From contig NC_065921.1 in NCBI RefSeq assembly GCF_024586455.1, positions 8,463,401 to 8,527,400 on the forward strand: DNA of 64,000 bases, read 5' to 3'. The translations under genes and the position numbers were made by a program. Position 1 is the first letter of the stretch. The number at the start of each line of letters is the position of its first letter. The DNA comes from Bactrocera neohumeralis (Eukaryota > Arthropoda > Insecta > Diptera > Tephritidae). Shown piece by piece: positions 34,506 through 46,049 of the stretch. The notes beneath the pieces are model-generated. The model saw only the letters and a program-made list of their open reading frames with translations, searched no databases and was not told the DNA's origin.

Positions 34506-34904
34506 CGAGGTGTGTTCAGAACAGAAAATAATATTTCGAGGGTTTGAGGAGACCAATTGTCCAATTGACCAATTGTACAATCTTCGTTCAGCTGTACTCA
34601 TTGCTTACTTTACATGTAACAGCCGCTTAGGTTGGACGAATTTTTATAAGCTTACCGATTTTCGGTTATTAAAAGCTCACACTTCGTGTTGTGGTCGTCA
34701 ATTTTTTAGCAAAAACAATAAGGTAACGATTATCCAGCCTCCAAATTCACCAGACATGGCTCCAAGGAAAAAGGGAACCTTAAAGAGCCGTTGTTTCACA
34801 AATATATGAACTATAGGCGATTGGTAGAAGAACAACAACATTAATGAATAAATATTTTTTTCAAAAAACGAAAAATTTCCGTTATTTTTATAACGCACCT
34901 CCAA
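34506..34904 (+). mobile_element. short internally deleted mariner derivative with long terminal inverted repeats
   Basis: Left GAGGTGTGTTCAGAACAG...ATATTTCG and right (as its reverse complement) GAGGTGCGTTATAAAAATAACGG...ATTTTTCG match over about 35 bp with gaps. TA dinucleotides lie just outside each end (34504-34505 and 34905-34906). Inside, only a scrap of transposase remains: NNKVTIIQPPNSPDMAP (about 34713-34766), the block that precedes the third catalytic aspartate. At about 400 bp this looks like a non-autonomous deletion product. It lies only 35 bp from the right end of the DD41D element. Confidence 0.7.
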
Positions 34905-37050
34905 TATATGTATATGAGACTACTTTGAGAACATCATTATCATTTTCTGTATCTCCCACTGGGCTAGGGAGCTCTAAGAATTTTGAAGCTCTGGTAGACT
35001 ATCAGATTTATAGCCTCTTTTAAAAATTGAGACATAATGACGTTGTTTTGAAAAAGTTTTAAGAAAAAAAATTCTAAACATTTCTTCTTGTGATGTCTCT
35101 TTGTCCATTCCAATTTTTATGATATACAGACATTTATTTTAACATTTTCTACAACATTCAATCACCAAAAACTCAACGAAGCCTGCTTTTTATATTCATC
35201 TAGAATCTCTTCGCAGTCATGATATATTTTATACAACTAAATGTTGGCCTCTGCGTTTCACAAAAAAATTTGTCTCACTCTCAATAGTTGCTGGAATATT
35301 TTCTCTTACCGAAAATATAGCTAAACTGATAAGAAGAAAGAAATTAAGATTGGGGGTACCATATGAAATCACAAAAATTTTCAAAAATATGTGTTCTTGA
35401 TTTTTCTAATATGGGATCGCATAATCTACAGCCAAATTCTTTCAGGAAGTCTTTTTGAGTCTCTGGATGTACTTACGCAGATATTAGAAATTATATAAAT
35501 TTACCTGTGAGATCGTGCTACCTGAAACTATTACCGCTTTATTCTTCAACATCTGTTCCTCTTCACTTAAGTCAAATAAATTGCCAAAAATTCTATAAAC
35601 TTTCTTTTATTTTAATACTTTTCTTAACAAAAATGTTGCAAGGTGTCTATAACCGTACACTCACTTCATCCACCTTACTCATACAGCTATCCACTAAACC
35701 ACAAATGTCTAATAGCAGCAACCGCTACTCACTTAAAACCAACAAGCAAGCTATAAATATAACAAAGTAACTATCGCGCTTATGACTACTTAGGAGTGCA
35801 TATGTAAAATGACAACAACAAACATAAAATATTACACAAATAATCACAACTTACACGATGCTCAAATGAATTGTCAGAGACAAGTTGCTATCGTCGGAAT
35901 TGCTGTCACAAGGTTGCAGCGACAACTTGTGGCAACAATAAAAGTAAGTGAGTAATTAGCGGTAATGTGGTTAAGCTGGATGAAAAGTAATGGACGCTTT
36001 AGTTGAGCAACATACAGACAAACTTGGATAAATATATGTAACGATATGTGGAATCTATTAACTTCCGAAGCAGCGAAGACTGACAGCGATGAATGCAAAT
36101 GAAGGACCGCAAATGAAAGTAAGGAAAAGAGCTAAGAGTCAACATATGAGAGTAAGCATTGCGAATGTAAAGTGAAAAAGCTAAGTGTCATGTACTCACA
36201 GTTAAACCTGAAACTCTAGAGAAAATAATCCGATATAAGCAATTATTTTGGCCTTACTTCGGATCCATTAGTTTGAGAATGAAGAGGAGGAGCATCAATT
36301 TATATGACATACATATAAAGCAGTGTGGCATTCTTAAACCTTAAAGAAATGAACTTAACGTGGCAAGGAGCATTCAAGTGCAGTCTCGGTGGAAGTACAT
36401 AAATTTACTGAAAAAATTTATAAACGATTTATTATGAACAATATGTATATTAAATCAATCAATATAACCAAATGTTTCCTCAAGTCCCACTACATTTTTT
36501 AGCTCTGTCCTTAAGCATTACTTAAGTGCGCACACTTACAGACATACATTCATGTGCATCGAGGAACTAACGGCAAGCCAAGTGGCAAGCGAAGTGCAAG
36601 CGCAAAGTTGAAAAGTTTCTTATGCAACTGGGATGAATAACTGATGCACTTTTGCCAAGGACTTTTGAAAAGTTTCTAATCGTCGAAGGAATTAGGAAAA
36701 GGGAAAATGCATGCAAATATCTAAAATGCTTTATTAAAGGCATGCTACAAGTGTGCGAGCGGGTGATCAGTTAATGCAGTTATGTCAACCCAATTTTCGC
36801 CACAAACTGAATGTTTTTGATAAAAGATTTCCATTACAAATCGTGTGCGAGTTTTCTTGGAAGTACATAAAGAGAGACGAAAAGCTGAAAATGCTATTAA
36901 TGGAACCAACAAATGATTTGCTTTTAATGCATCAGTGCCTCACACGTTCCGACAGTTTCTTATAATTCAAAATTGTTCACAACCAAATACTTTTTTATCA
37001 CAAAAATTATGTCGACGCGGGAAAATATTCAGGAGCCCCGGTGTGGAAGA
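34905..37050. other. unassigned DNA
   Basis: Nothing recognised. Open frames up to 87 codons have no motifs. Confidence 0.4.
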
Positions 37051-37054
37051 AATT

Positions 37055-37445
37055 TGATGCGGATTGTGTCTAGACGCTCATCCACCGGGATGAATGCCAG
37101 GTCTTGGCGACGGCGTCCCTCTCCCACCACGAATCCCGCACTGAACTTGTTCTCCTTCATAAGGTCACTGTAGTAAATACCACAAGGACCAACTCGTAAT
37201 ATAAAGGATCTGGACCTTGTCAAGTCTATCGTACTCCTTGGACGGCGGTGAAGTCAGACCTTATTTTTACGAGGACATCAACCAGCTGGGCAGCGGCTCC
37301 TTCCCAATTAAGGGACCGAGCATTAAGGGCGCATGCCTTTAAGTCGTAATCCTTAAAATAGAGGTCATCATCAAATGAGGATTTCTTATCCGATCGTTTC
37401 TTTGGGGGTGTTTTTTGACGTTGCGTGTCCCAAACCCAATTCACA
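37055..37445 (-). mobile_element. RTE-like LINE, N-terminal endonuclease fragment
   Basis: The minus strand reads DDLYFKDYDLKACALNARSL (about 37370-37310), AAQLVDVLVKIRSDFTAVQG (about 37295-37235, endonuclease N-terminus including the I-x-A-x-Q-E-x-R region, glutamate replaced by glycine here) and, after a frame change, FSAGFVVGEGRRRQDLAFIP (about 37145-37085). It is the upstream half of the domain whose downstream half is seen at 25.1-25.5 and 61.3-61.7 kb. It lies head to head with plus-strand RTE sequence that starts at about 37.45 kb. Confidence 0.85.
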
Positions 37446-37449
37446 ATCC

Positions 37450-38165
37450 TGGAGAAGAAAGTTTCGCCTTCTCACTTTAGCTTTCCTTCAAACGGTTGTT
37501 TTCCCAGCTACCATGAAAATACTTGGTCTAAGACCGAAAAATGTGAACTACTTCAGCCATCCTCCACGAAAAAATTCCGAAAAGCTTCGGCGATTAACAG
37601 AAGTTTCAAGAACAGAGCATACCCTTGTAGAATCCTCAGAGGTGATCTAGTGACTGATGTCCAGAGAAAACTGAAATTATGGAGGGAACACTTCTCCAGC
37701 CGGCTGAATGGCAGTGAAAGCATGACACTAATAGATGGAGACCCCGATTCCTCAATCGATGACGATAGTGCGGACGTTCCACTACCCGATAATGACGAAG
37801 TTCGAATAGCAATTATCCGCCTAAAGAACAATGAGGATAAGCCTCCTCAATACCGCACATAAGATTCTATCTAGCGTATTGTGTGAAAGATTAAAGCCTA
37901 CTGTCAGAAAACTGATTGGACCTTAGGAATGTGCCTTAAGGCCTGGCAAATCGACCACTGACCAGATACTCATCATGCGCCAAATCTTGGAAAAGACTCG
38001 TGAAAAGAGTATCGACACACATCACCTCTTCGGCGATTTCAACGCTGTTTTTAACAGAACTTGTATCCCCACAAAACTAATACTGCTGTGTAAACTTACG
38101 TTGATCAATATCAAAAGCTCTATCAATTTCGGGAAGGACCGAGCCGTAGCATATTTCTTTTTCTG
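37450..38165 (+). mobile_element. RTE-like LINE, reverse transcriptase N-terminal fragment
   Basis: RGDLVTDVQRKLKLWREHFS (about 37638-37697) and VPLPDNDEVRIAIIRLKNNE (about 37776-37835) are the segment that links the endonuclease and RT in this family. A deletion follows. Then LCERLKPTVRKLIGP (about 37880-37925), MRQILEKTREKSIDTHHLFG (about 37975-38034) and LTLINIKSSINFGKDRA (about 38096-38146) lie in the first half of the RT. The catalytic core is missing. The family's open frame survives for 145 codons at 37425-37862. Confidence 0.88.
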
Positions 38166-40425
38166 TCTGTTTTGCTTTTTGCCTGTTCATTTAAACCCTT
38201 TTCTCATATATCGGCTGTCATATATAGGTCAACTTCTGTGACTGCCTGAAGAAAAGGAAGCAAAGATTTTTCAAAGTTAAACTTAATACAAACTCATCTA
38301 GAATCACAGTGAAGATAATGGTGGCTGTGTTCACTGACCCTTAAGTGCGCCGCTTTCTATTTGAACAATAGATAATGTTTTTTATTAAGACCAGCTCTCA
38401 ACATCAGTTAACTTGGTGTCGAAAGCCACCGTTAGTCCACGCCATAACTTTCTCTTGTACTAAAGTGAAATAATTTAGTATCATAATTTCCATTCACTAC
38501 TAACTTTATATGGGCGATAGTGGTGAAGGTTCAACACGAACTTTGCACACTTTTTCCACAGTTCACATCACTCGGCATAACTTTGAATAAGCGCTGATAA
38601 ACCATATTGTCTTATCAATTGTTGTTTTCCCATTTATTTTCCAATCAACAATGCCTGCAAATTTCAATCTAATTAACCTAAATGCATTCGAAATCTAAGA
38701 ACAACAAACTCAACAACATGCGAGGCACACAATCAGGCAGCGTGAGTAAGCAACTTGGAACAAATGCATTCATTTATTCAAACCTTGCTGCACACTTCCT
38801 GCTGCTGCTTCCTGCTGGCGAAATGGAAGCAATAGACTCTGCGGCAACACCAAGCGCTGCAGCGCAACCCCCAACCGGAATAGACACACACATACATATA
38901 TACGCGTGTGTTTTTCTGCATTTTTATGCGTTTGAAAGTGTGATATTGTACGCCTGTCTTGCTGTGAGCCACACTCACACACAAAAACATACATACAATG
39001 ACTTGCCCCACAACTGTCACGCAACGCCAACAACTGTCAGCAATGGCGAAAGGCGGCGAGTACTCCCCGAAGAGACAGGATAATAAATTGAATATGCTTT
39101 GTACTGAAGTTGTTGTATGTGTGTAAGTATTGTTGTATTGTATTGCAGCTCGAGGTTGTCGACAGCACATCCTTTTTACCACGAATGTGCAGAAACTTTG
39201 AATTTATTAGTGCCACACACACACATACACAAGCAAACAATCACACTAATGCATGTAACTATATGTCATTTGTATGTGTGTGTGTGTGTGCGTCCGGATT
39301 CATGCAGCAGCTTTGTCCGCTTTGTAATCGTAACTGTATCGCTTTTTGCGGCTTTTAGTGTGCGTGACCGCAATTGTCACATTTTGAAAACAAAGGAACA
39401 CCGCACTTGAGCGCACCCTTACCCCCCCCGATGCCCCACTTGTGCATGTAATCATATTCTTTATTGTTGTCAGTTGCACTCAAGCACACACGCACACAGC
39501 CACGCGCGCAGATGGTCACTGGAGGGGTACTCGTTGCGCGCAGGTTCGCCCTAGTGGTCAGGGTTGTCAGCAGTTAGTGCTTTGTTTGGCAGCTGCTGCC
39601 GACACCGCACTCCTCGTCGAGGAGCCCGCAACAAAGGCGGAGCAAAAATTGTAATGAAAAAAACGAATAAAATACATAAGAATAAAAGGATACTCAGCCA
39701 AATTGTTTTAAACGTCCAACATTGCTGTCGAGGAGGCGGAGGAACTGGCGGAGTGATTTTTGATTTACACGCGCAACCCACACCGCAGCTTCGAGTCGAC
39801 TAATCGTCGACAAATGGCAGTGATTAATCAAGCGCCGAAGCAATTTGTATGGAAAACTGCAGCAAATGGAAAGGATTGTTGTAAATGAATTGGTTTTAGA
39901 CCTAACCGCTGCGAGCGGTTTTGGATCACAATTGTTATTGTTTGCTGCAATAAATTGTAGTTTGATTGAAAGCTATAAAATGGATGCGCTTCTATATAAA
40001 ACCGTTTTTTTGTCTATAACTTCTAAATATTTTTAAGAAACAATGGACTTGGGTACGGTAGTGCCACATCCCATAAATATGTTGTTAAAGGTTCAATATA
40101 TTTTCTAAAATGTAAATATGCAGCATATAATGGTGAATACTTCTATAGAGAAGTAGCGCTGGATTACTGAGACTTTCAGATCTTATATATTATGAAAAGA
40201 TTCGAGGTTGTGAGTTTTCCGCAAGGAAAACATCCGTTTGAAAGCGGAAGAAGCCGCTGCTTTGGATCTTAGTGAAAAACACAAGTACGTGTTGAAATAT
40301 CTCGAAGAACATAACTGTCGGATGAACGCTTGCACTGACAAAACAAGAAAAGAAAATTTCTCACTACGTCAGACAATATCCCATCCCAAGTAAAGGAGGC
40401 AATAAATTCCTGACTTTCCGCTCAC
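38166..40425. other. unassigned DNA with CA/GT-rich patch
   Basis: 38.68-39.8 kb is GC-richer with repeated CA and GT runs (for example GT at 39275-39290). It carries overlapping chance frames up to 134 codons on both strands. No gene was recognised. Confidence 0.45.
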
Positions 40426-40429
40426 TCGG

Positions 40430-40905
40430 AGACTCGCGCTTTCAGTCTGTTGACAATGTGAAGTACCTAGGACTTATCCTTGAGAGAAGGTTTACATAAA
40501 GGTCAAACTTTGAGGGCAGAATAAAAAAGGCGTCCGTTGCCTTATACTGCTGAATAAGAGCTATTTAGAAAAGGTGGGACTCTCAGAAAAGGGTGAATTT
40601 TCGCTCTACGAAACCATAGTCAAGTCGACAATGTTTTATGCAAGTCGTTTGATGGAAGACGATATGGAAAACTCGCTAAAAGTCTTGAAAGGGTCCAAGG
40701 AGTGGAATATACTGAAGTTCTTTACTTCATTGACTGCATTGCGAAAACTACGTCACAGAGTCTACTCCTGATAGCATTTTCTATGCACGAGGAATGCGTA
40801 GATGGAGCCATACACCCTTGTCCCGTTAAGGTCGGACTGAGAACGATTGAATTTTCGATGGCATCTTGCATTATAGTCCTGAACCTCCAGACTTCATGCA
40901 AACTT
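40430..40905 (+). mobile_element. LINE reverse transcriptase C-terminal remnant
   Basis: VDNVKYLGLILERRFT (about 40449-40496) is the thumb motif of LOA/R1-like RTs. NFEGRIKKASVALYC and a later frame with YETIVKSTMFYA (about 40611-40645) follow in the usual order. Downstream text to 40.9 kb is assigned by continuity. Frames shift three times. The catalytic core is absent. Confidence 0.7.
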
Positions 40906-41059
40906 GGCAGGTGATGGTCAATAACTAGCGCCTAGCCTAATAAGAAGGAGGTTGCAGTCATGTGTAGATGCTCGAGCAAACGAGGAAAGTTTTCTTGTCG
41001 CCATGCACTTGGGAATGGCCAGAAAAGATGCTTTTACTTATGACTAACTTCACGACAGC

Positions 41060-42170
41060 CAAAAAAAATCAGCTTGAAAGCGAGCTAAAGTGAGAAGACG
41101 AATCATCCCTCCCGAGGGTTGTGCTCTGGGGTTGCGACCCGCCACGTAAAAAAACATCCCCAATGAAAAGGACACAACAACCGCGGATGAGATACTCCCT
41201 TCTGATGACGACCATGGCAAACGAAGTAAGGATTACGATTTAAGCGCATGCAACTGGAATGTCCGGTCCCTTAATTGGAAAGGTGTTGTTGCCCATCTAG
41301 TTGATGTCCTCGTAAAAATAAGGGTTGACATCACCGCCGTCCAAGAAGAGCGATGGACTGGACAAGCACTCAGAAGAGTAGATCTTTGTGGCATTTACGA
41401 CAGTGGCCATATAAAGGAACGCAAATTAGGTATGAATGAAATGAAATTCAGCCTCCATGAGGAAACATCCCCAAATTTGTTGAAGCTGATCGACTTCGCA
41501 GGGGCCCGAAATATGTTTATCTGTAGTACATGATTCCAGTATAGAAAAATTAATCAAGCTACCTGGCTTTTTCCGGATCGAAAAGCCACCAACCAGATCA
41601 TTCATGTTGTGATAAGCGGAAGACAAGTCCCCAGTATTTTGGACAAGAGTAAGATCCATTAGGATCGGGAAAAACCTCTCCGAGCCGTTCGTTACCAAAC
41701 GAGGTTTCAGGCAAAACGACAATGACAGAATAACTCTTTCCAATGGGTGCTACTTCGAATTGAGTAGGAAATTGAGAAGTAAAGTCTTTTCTCGCCGAAA
41801 AAAGACTAAATATAAGTCACTTATCTGATGAATCGGCGTTACGACTTTTCGAAAGAAAGATTCTGCGGAAGATTAATGGTTTTTTTCACATTGGCAACGG
41901 AGAATACTGCAGCCGTTGGAACGATGGGCTGTACGAGACATACGACGCCATTGATATAGTTCAGCGAATTAAGAGAGAGCGGCTAGGCTGGCTAGGTCAT
42001 GTCATCCGAATGGACGAAAACTCCTCAGAAAGGATTCGACGCAGTACCCCTCGAGGAAAGCAGAGGATTAGTAAGATCTCCATTCCGTTTCAAAGACGTT
42101 GGCGCCAAACAGCGAAAAGGAAGAACGACTGGCTAAACTCGGCTATAACCGCGAAAGATAACACTATGCC
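41060..42170 (+). mobile_element. RTE-like LINE, three-part deleted copy
   Basis: The 5' part holds DHGKRSKDYDLSACNWNVRS (about 41210-41270) and ITAVQEERWTGQALRRVDL (about 41330-41385, the endonuclease E-x-R-W motif kept). Then come KFSLHEETSPNLLKLIDFAG (about 41445-41504) and TWLFPDRKATNQIIHVVISG (about 41560-41620, endonuclease C-terminus). A short RT scrap IGKNLSEPFVTKRGFR follows (about 41662-41709). Last is the C-terminal region RLGWLGHVIRMDENSSERIR (about 41980-42039). The GDFNAR segment and most of the RT, including YADD, are deleted. The sequence ahead of 41210 is the presumptive 5' untranslated leader. Confidence 0.88.
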
Positions 42171-44342
42171 ATCGAAATATGTTGCCCACCTTTGGGCGCA
42201 TATTATACTCCAGCGTCACACTCTCTACGTGATAACAAATACATTTTCTGCCAATATTTATTCAATATCAAATGGATTTTGTATAAAATACGCCAAATTT
42301 CCTGAATTAGAATTGTACCTTAAAAGCGCCAAGAAGATGTCGCGCTTTAAGTAAAACTTTCAAGCCAAAATTGGTGACGCTGAATTTAAATGCGCCACTT
42401 GGAGAACTACAGGAAGTATGATGTAAATGTGAAAATTGTTCGAAAGCTGTTGGCTAAACAAAGGGCAATAGATATGCATGCGCACCCACTGCCGACTGAC
42501 TACAGCGGCGACAAGACGCAACAGCGTCGCATGAATATTTATGAGCCGAAACTTGGCAAGCCAGCAGTCAGTCGGGCTTTCCGTGAATTTATGCGCGCGC
42601 ATTTGCAGCGGTTATGATTTCGAAACAAATTCGAGGGCGGCTAAGGCGGGGCAACGCTCACAGCAACTGTCTATCTATACACCTCTACAGACATTTGTAT
42701 ATGTGTCGTTATATGGTTTTTGGGCTAAAAATCATAGAATTTCCGCAAATTTCAACACTTTTTCATGGAAATTGCGAATGGCCTCTATAAATGCTCGAGC
42801 GAAGGCGACAATATGCACGCCAACATATGTACATTGTATATGGCATACCAGCGCAGGCTCGAACTCTATCAACGAAATCGATACTATGGGTTCTATTCTA
42901 TTTCATTTCACCCTCCCGTTCCCACTCCTTCTTTGCATTTTAACATTTTGGAAATGTGTTACAATATGTGCTGCCGGCAGTGCGCTTCATACAGCCGGAG
43001 TATGGTAAATAATACACTTGTGGCTAGGAGGCACTGTGACTCTGTGGTTTTGTGGTACGCTGGCACAATGGCCGCACACCCGTGATTGAGCAATTTCAAT
43101 CAAAAATTTGCAAAATTGCTGCCAGCTACCTTGTTAAATGTCAAAATGCATTCTACTTGCAAATTACAGTTGCTTACAATTCAATTTATTGGCAAACTTA
43201 TGTGAGCGCACACACACATACACACACGCATACTTAGTTGCATAACATAACGCGCTGCAAGTGTGCGTCCGTCTGCTGGCCGGAAGTGATTTTCAGTTGC
43301 TTCAACAGAAATGTGTGCACACATGCAAAACGAAATATGCAGTCAGCATGCGCTGCAACAACAACATAATAATATAATTTTCAATTCCATTCGGCACACA
43401 ACTGCAAGCACAACAACAAATACATACACACACGTGCATAGATAAATGGCATTTACACTTCTCTTGTCATTTGGCTTAACTAGCAGCTGCTGCTTTTCCA
43501 TTGTGTCCATATGGCGATGCATGTGTGTGTGTGTGCGTTAAATCTATTACGAGCACAATTTTAATGCGCACATCTACACATAACGGCATATGTAGGTAAG
43601 CATAAAAATTGCAAGCAACAGTTGTCACAGTTTGTAATTTCCGTCTGCGGTGATGTGCCTCATTGTTACAGCCACCAGAACACACAAATACATATACACA
43701 TGTATGTGTGCCACAAATGCACTCCAGTTGCCAAGTGTTACCAAGAATGCTGTATACACTCGTCCAAAGCTACCACTCAAGCCGTTATGTTGCTTATGTT
43801 TGCCTCTAAGTGTTCGTGCCTCGCAAAAATATGAGTTCATTTGCCTTCGTGTGCTCACAGTTGATTGGCTGAATTGGGGCACCGGTGTGTAGAGCAAAGC
43901 TTACGTCTGTGTTCCGTGTTTCCGCTTAACTAGCGGTTTACCTTATTGCATTTAAAAATATCAGTAGTTTCTTTTTCAGCCGGTAAGAGGTTTTTATAAA
44001 AGTGATTTAACATGAATAAATACTATTTTTTAATGCACAAGTGCTGTTTTACAGGTCATTGATTCTGGATTCAAATGCTTTTTTTTTTTTTTTGGAAATG
44101 CAATCATACTGTGTACATGTATCAAATGTTTCAATAATATGAATATTAAGTCCTATACTATTTTATAATACATTTGCTAATATGTATGAGTACCACAAGG
44201 TGTATGAGTACCCAGTAGCAAAATAATTCACTACTGAAAAAAGTAGGCGAGTTGGTAATGGGTTGCGGGGCAAGAAACGAAAAAAATTTGGCTTTAAAAT
44301 CGTTGTTGTTATCTTCAAGAAATGTGCGAATTTTATTCATAT
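42171..44342. other. unassigned DNA, GC-richer, with CA runs
   Basis: 42.36-43.9 kb has a balanced composition and no element motifs. Open frames of 155 (42541-43008) and 106 codons overlap in different frames, which argues against coding. CA and GT runs lie near 43208 and 43524. Confidence 0.4.
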
Positions 44343-44513
44343 GAGTTGGTCATCCGCACAACTGATCGACCCAGCTCTCTGGGTATGTGAGCGCTTCATT
44401 ACTAAATACCCAGGTATGTGAGCCGGTAATGCTTACAACTGACTAATTCATGTCTTCAGATATATAGCTTGGTAATGCGTACAGCTGATCGATTTGTATC
44501 CCTGGGTATGTGA
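44343..44513 (+). repeat. 48-bp tandem repeat, about 3.5 units
   Basis: Units start near 44343, 44420 and 44466. They share (G)AG(T/C)(T/C)GGT(A/C)ATGCNTACAACTGATCGA at the front and CTGGGTATGTGA at the end. A half unit ending CCAGGTATGTGA lies between the first and second (44391-44420). Similarity is partial, so the array is old. Confidence 0.65.
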
Positions 44514-44639
44514 GTTGATCTGTTCTGAAATTCCTAGGACATCGCTGTGTTAAAATTCAGCAATGAATTCAGCAGTAAGACCCTCACTTTGGCTCTTACC
44601 AACCCATACACTACCTATTTCCTTTTGCTAGTGGGTAAC

Positions 44640-45510
44640 TATTGTTGCTATTTGTGTATATGTATTTGACACAGACTGGTCTATATCAACTGCACAGACA
44701 GACCGAATTGATACAATTTTTCCTTTCCAAGATTTAGCCGCGTCAACAACAGCTAATCGTTCTTCTTTTAGCAATTTGGCGCCAATTCGAAATACCAAGT
44801 GCGGCCAGGACCCTCTCCAACTAATCTCTCCAACGAAGTGGACGTCTACCTCTCCTTCCCCGCGAGCACAGCGTCGAATACTTTCAGAACTGGAGTGTTT
44901 TCATCCACACGACATTACATAGTCAGCGTAGCCGCTGTCTTTTAATTCTCTGAACTATGTCAATGTCGTCTTACAACTCGTACAGTTCATCGTACCTTAG
45001 AATGCGATATTTGCCGTTGTCAGTTCGCAAAGAACCATAAACCTAATAATGATTGATAATGAGTGAATTATAGAGTTTTCTTCGAAGTTATGACCATCAA
45101 CGGTGACATGGGGGCCAGGTCGTGGGTGCGATGACTGTTTGTTTGATGACAGGAGATATTTTGTCTTGCCCTCGTTCACTACCAAATCCATTTGGTTCGC
45201 TTCTTTATACAATCTGGAGAAAGCAGAGCTAATCGGCGTACGCCAACAGCGGTACACTCTTATAGAAGACTTTACCTTCTCTATTCAGATCTACAGCTCG
45301 AATTATTTTCTCCACCAATAGATTGCAGAAGTCGCATGTTAGGGAGTCGCCTCGTCTGAAACCTCGTTTGGTATCGAATGGCTCAAAGAGGTCCTTCCCG
45401 ATCCTGACGGAGCTTTTGGTGTTGCTAAGCGTCAGTTTACGCAGCCGTTTTAGTTTTGAAGTGCTAACAAGTTCAGACATAACATTCCTATTCATATGTA
45501 ACAACTGATT
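44640..45510 (-). mobile_element. RTE-like LINE, 3' half with broken RT active site
   Basis: Reading downward: LTLSNTKSSVRIGKDLFEPF (about 45430-45371), FDTKRGFRRGDSLTCDF, then PLLAYAD directly followed by a stop (about 45250). In another frame come ISSAFSRLYKEANQMDLVVN (about 45227-45168) and EGKTKYLLSSN. The second aspartate of YADD and about ten codons after it are deleted. Further on, RYDELYEL.DDIDIVQRIKR (about 44990-44935) and LAALGISNWRQIAKRR (about 44800-44755) give the C-terminus. The 3' tail ends near ACACAGACTGGTCTATATCA (44670-44690). Confidence 0.88.
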
Positions 45511-45600
45511 TCATTTGGCACAGACTGGTCCATATCAACAGCACAGGCGAACCGAATCGATTTTCTTCTCCAAGATTGGTACAACGGTTTTTATGAAGAA
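45505..45600 (-). mobile_element. detached 3' tail of a second RTE copy
   Basis: GGCACAGACTGGTCCATATCAACAGCACAGGCGAACCGAATCGAT at 45515-45560 repeats 44668-44712 in the same orientation. That segment is the 3' tail of the RTE copy just below it, so a second copy's end lies immediately upstream, probably left by a tandem or nested insertion. Confidence 0.75.
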
Positions 45601-45699
45601 AGAGGATCATGTGCATATGTCTGGATGCTGGAGGTCAAAATTCTCTGAAGGCACAAGAGGCCATCCCCAGGCCAAAGATTATAACTAGAGTATAGAAAA

Positions 45700-45885
45700 T
45701 TGTTTTCAGCGTTAACATGCTTGTATTAGCTCAAAAGCCAATTAACAAAATACGATAAAAAATATTTTTTGTCAGTCCGGGTCAAATTTGATCAGATCTT
45801 ACAACAATGTTTTCAAAATCATATCCGACTTTGATGTCAGTGAAGTTAGCAAGAAACCTGAAATATGCCCATATTTTAACTTTTT
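45700..45885 (-). repeat. dispersed repeat with TGATCAAA(A)TTGACCCGGACTG core, copy 1
   Basis: As reverse complement it reads CTGATCAAATTTGACCCGGACTGACAAAAAATATTTT, then AATACAAGCATGTTAACG. The same order is present on the plus strand at 48.05-48.16 kb. Confidence 0.7.
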
Positions 45886-46049
45886 TTACAAGGAAACAGT
45901 TTTAATTCGCACAACTGCCCGTTCTCATTACCGGAATTGAATCGGATTTTATCCAACCAAGGGCTACATTTTCAGAGGTTAACCGCTTTGGATCGGTAAA
46001 TTTTGGAATAGGTTTGTCTTCACTGGAGCAACTCCTTGCAGCAGAGCCC

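Noticed and set aside
38682..39182. 133- and 134-codon frames on opposite strands
   Set aside because: Both run through CA/GT tracts and read as alternating Thr-His or Val-Cys text.
42541..43008. 155-codon plus-strand open frame, overlapping a 106-codon frame
   Set aside because: Two overlapping long frames in different phases, with no motif in either, suggest a locally stop-poor patch and not a gene.
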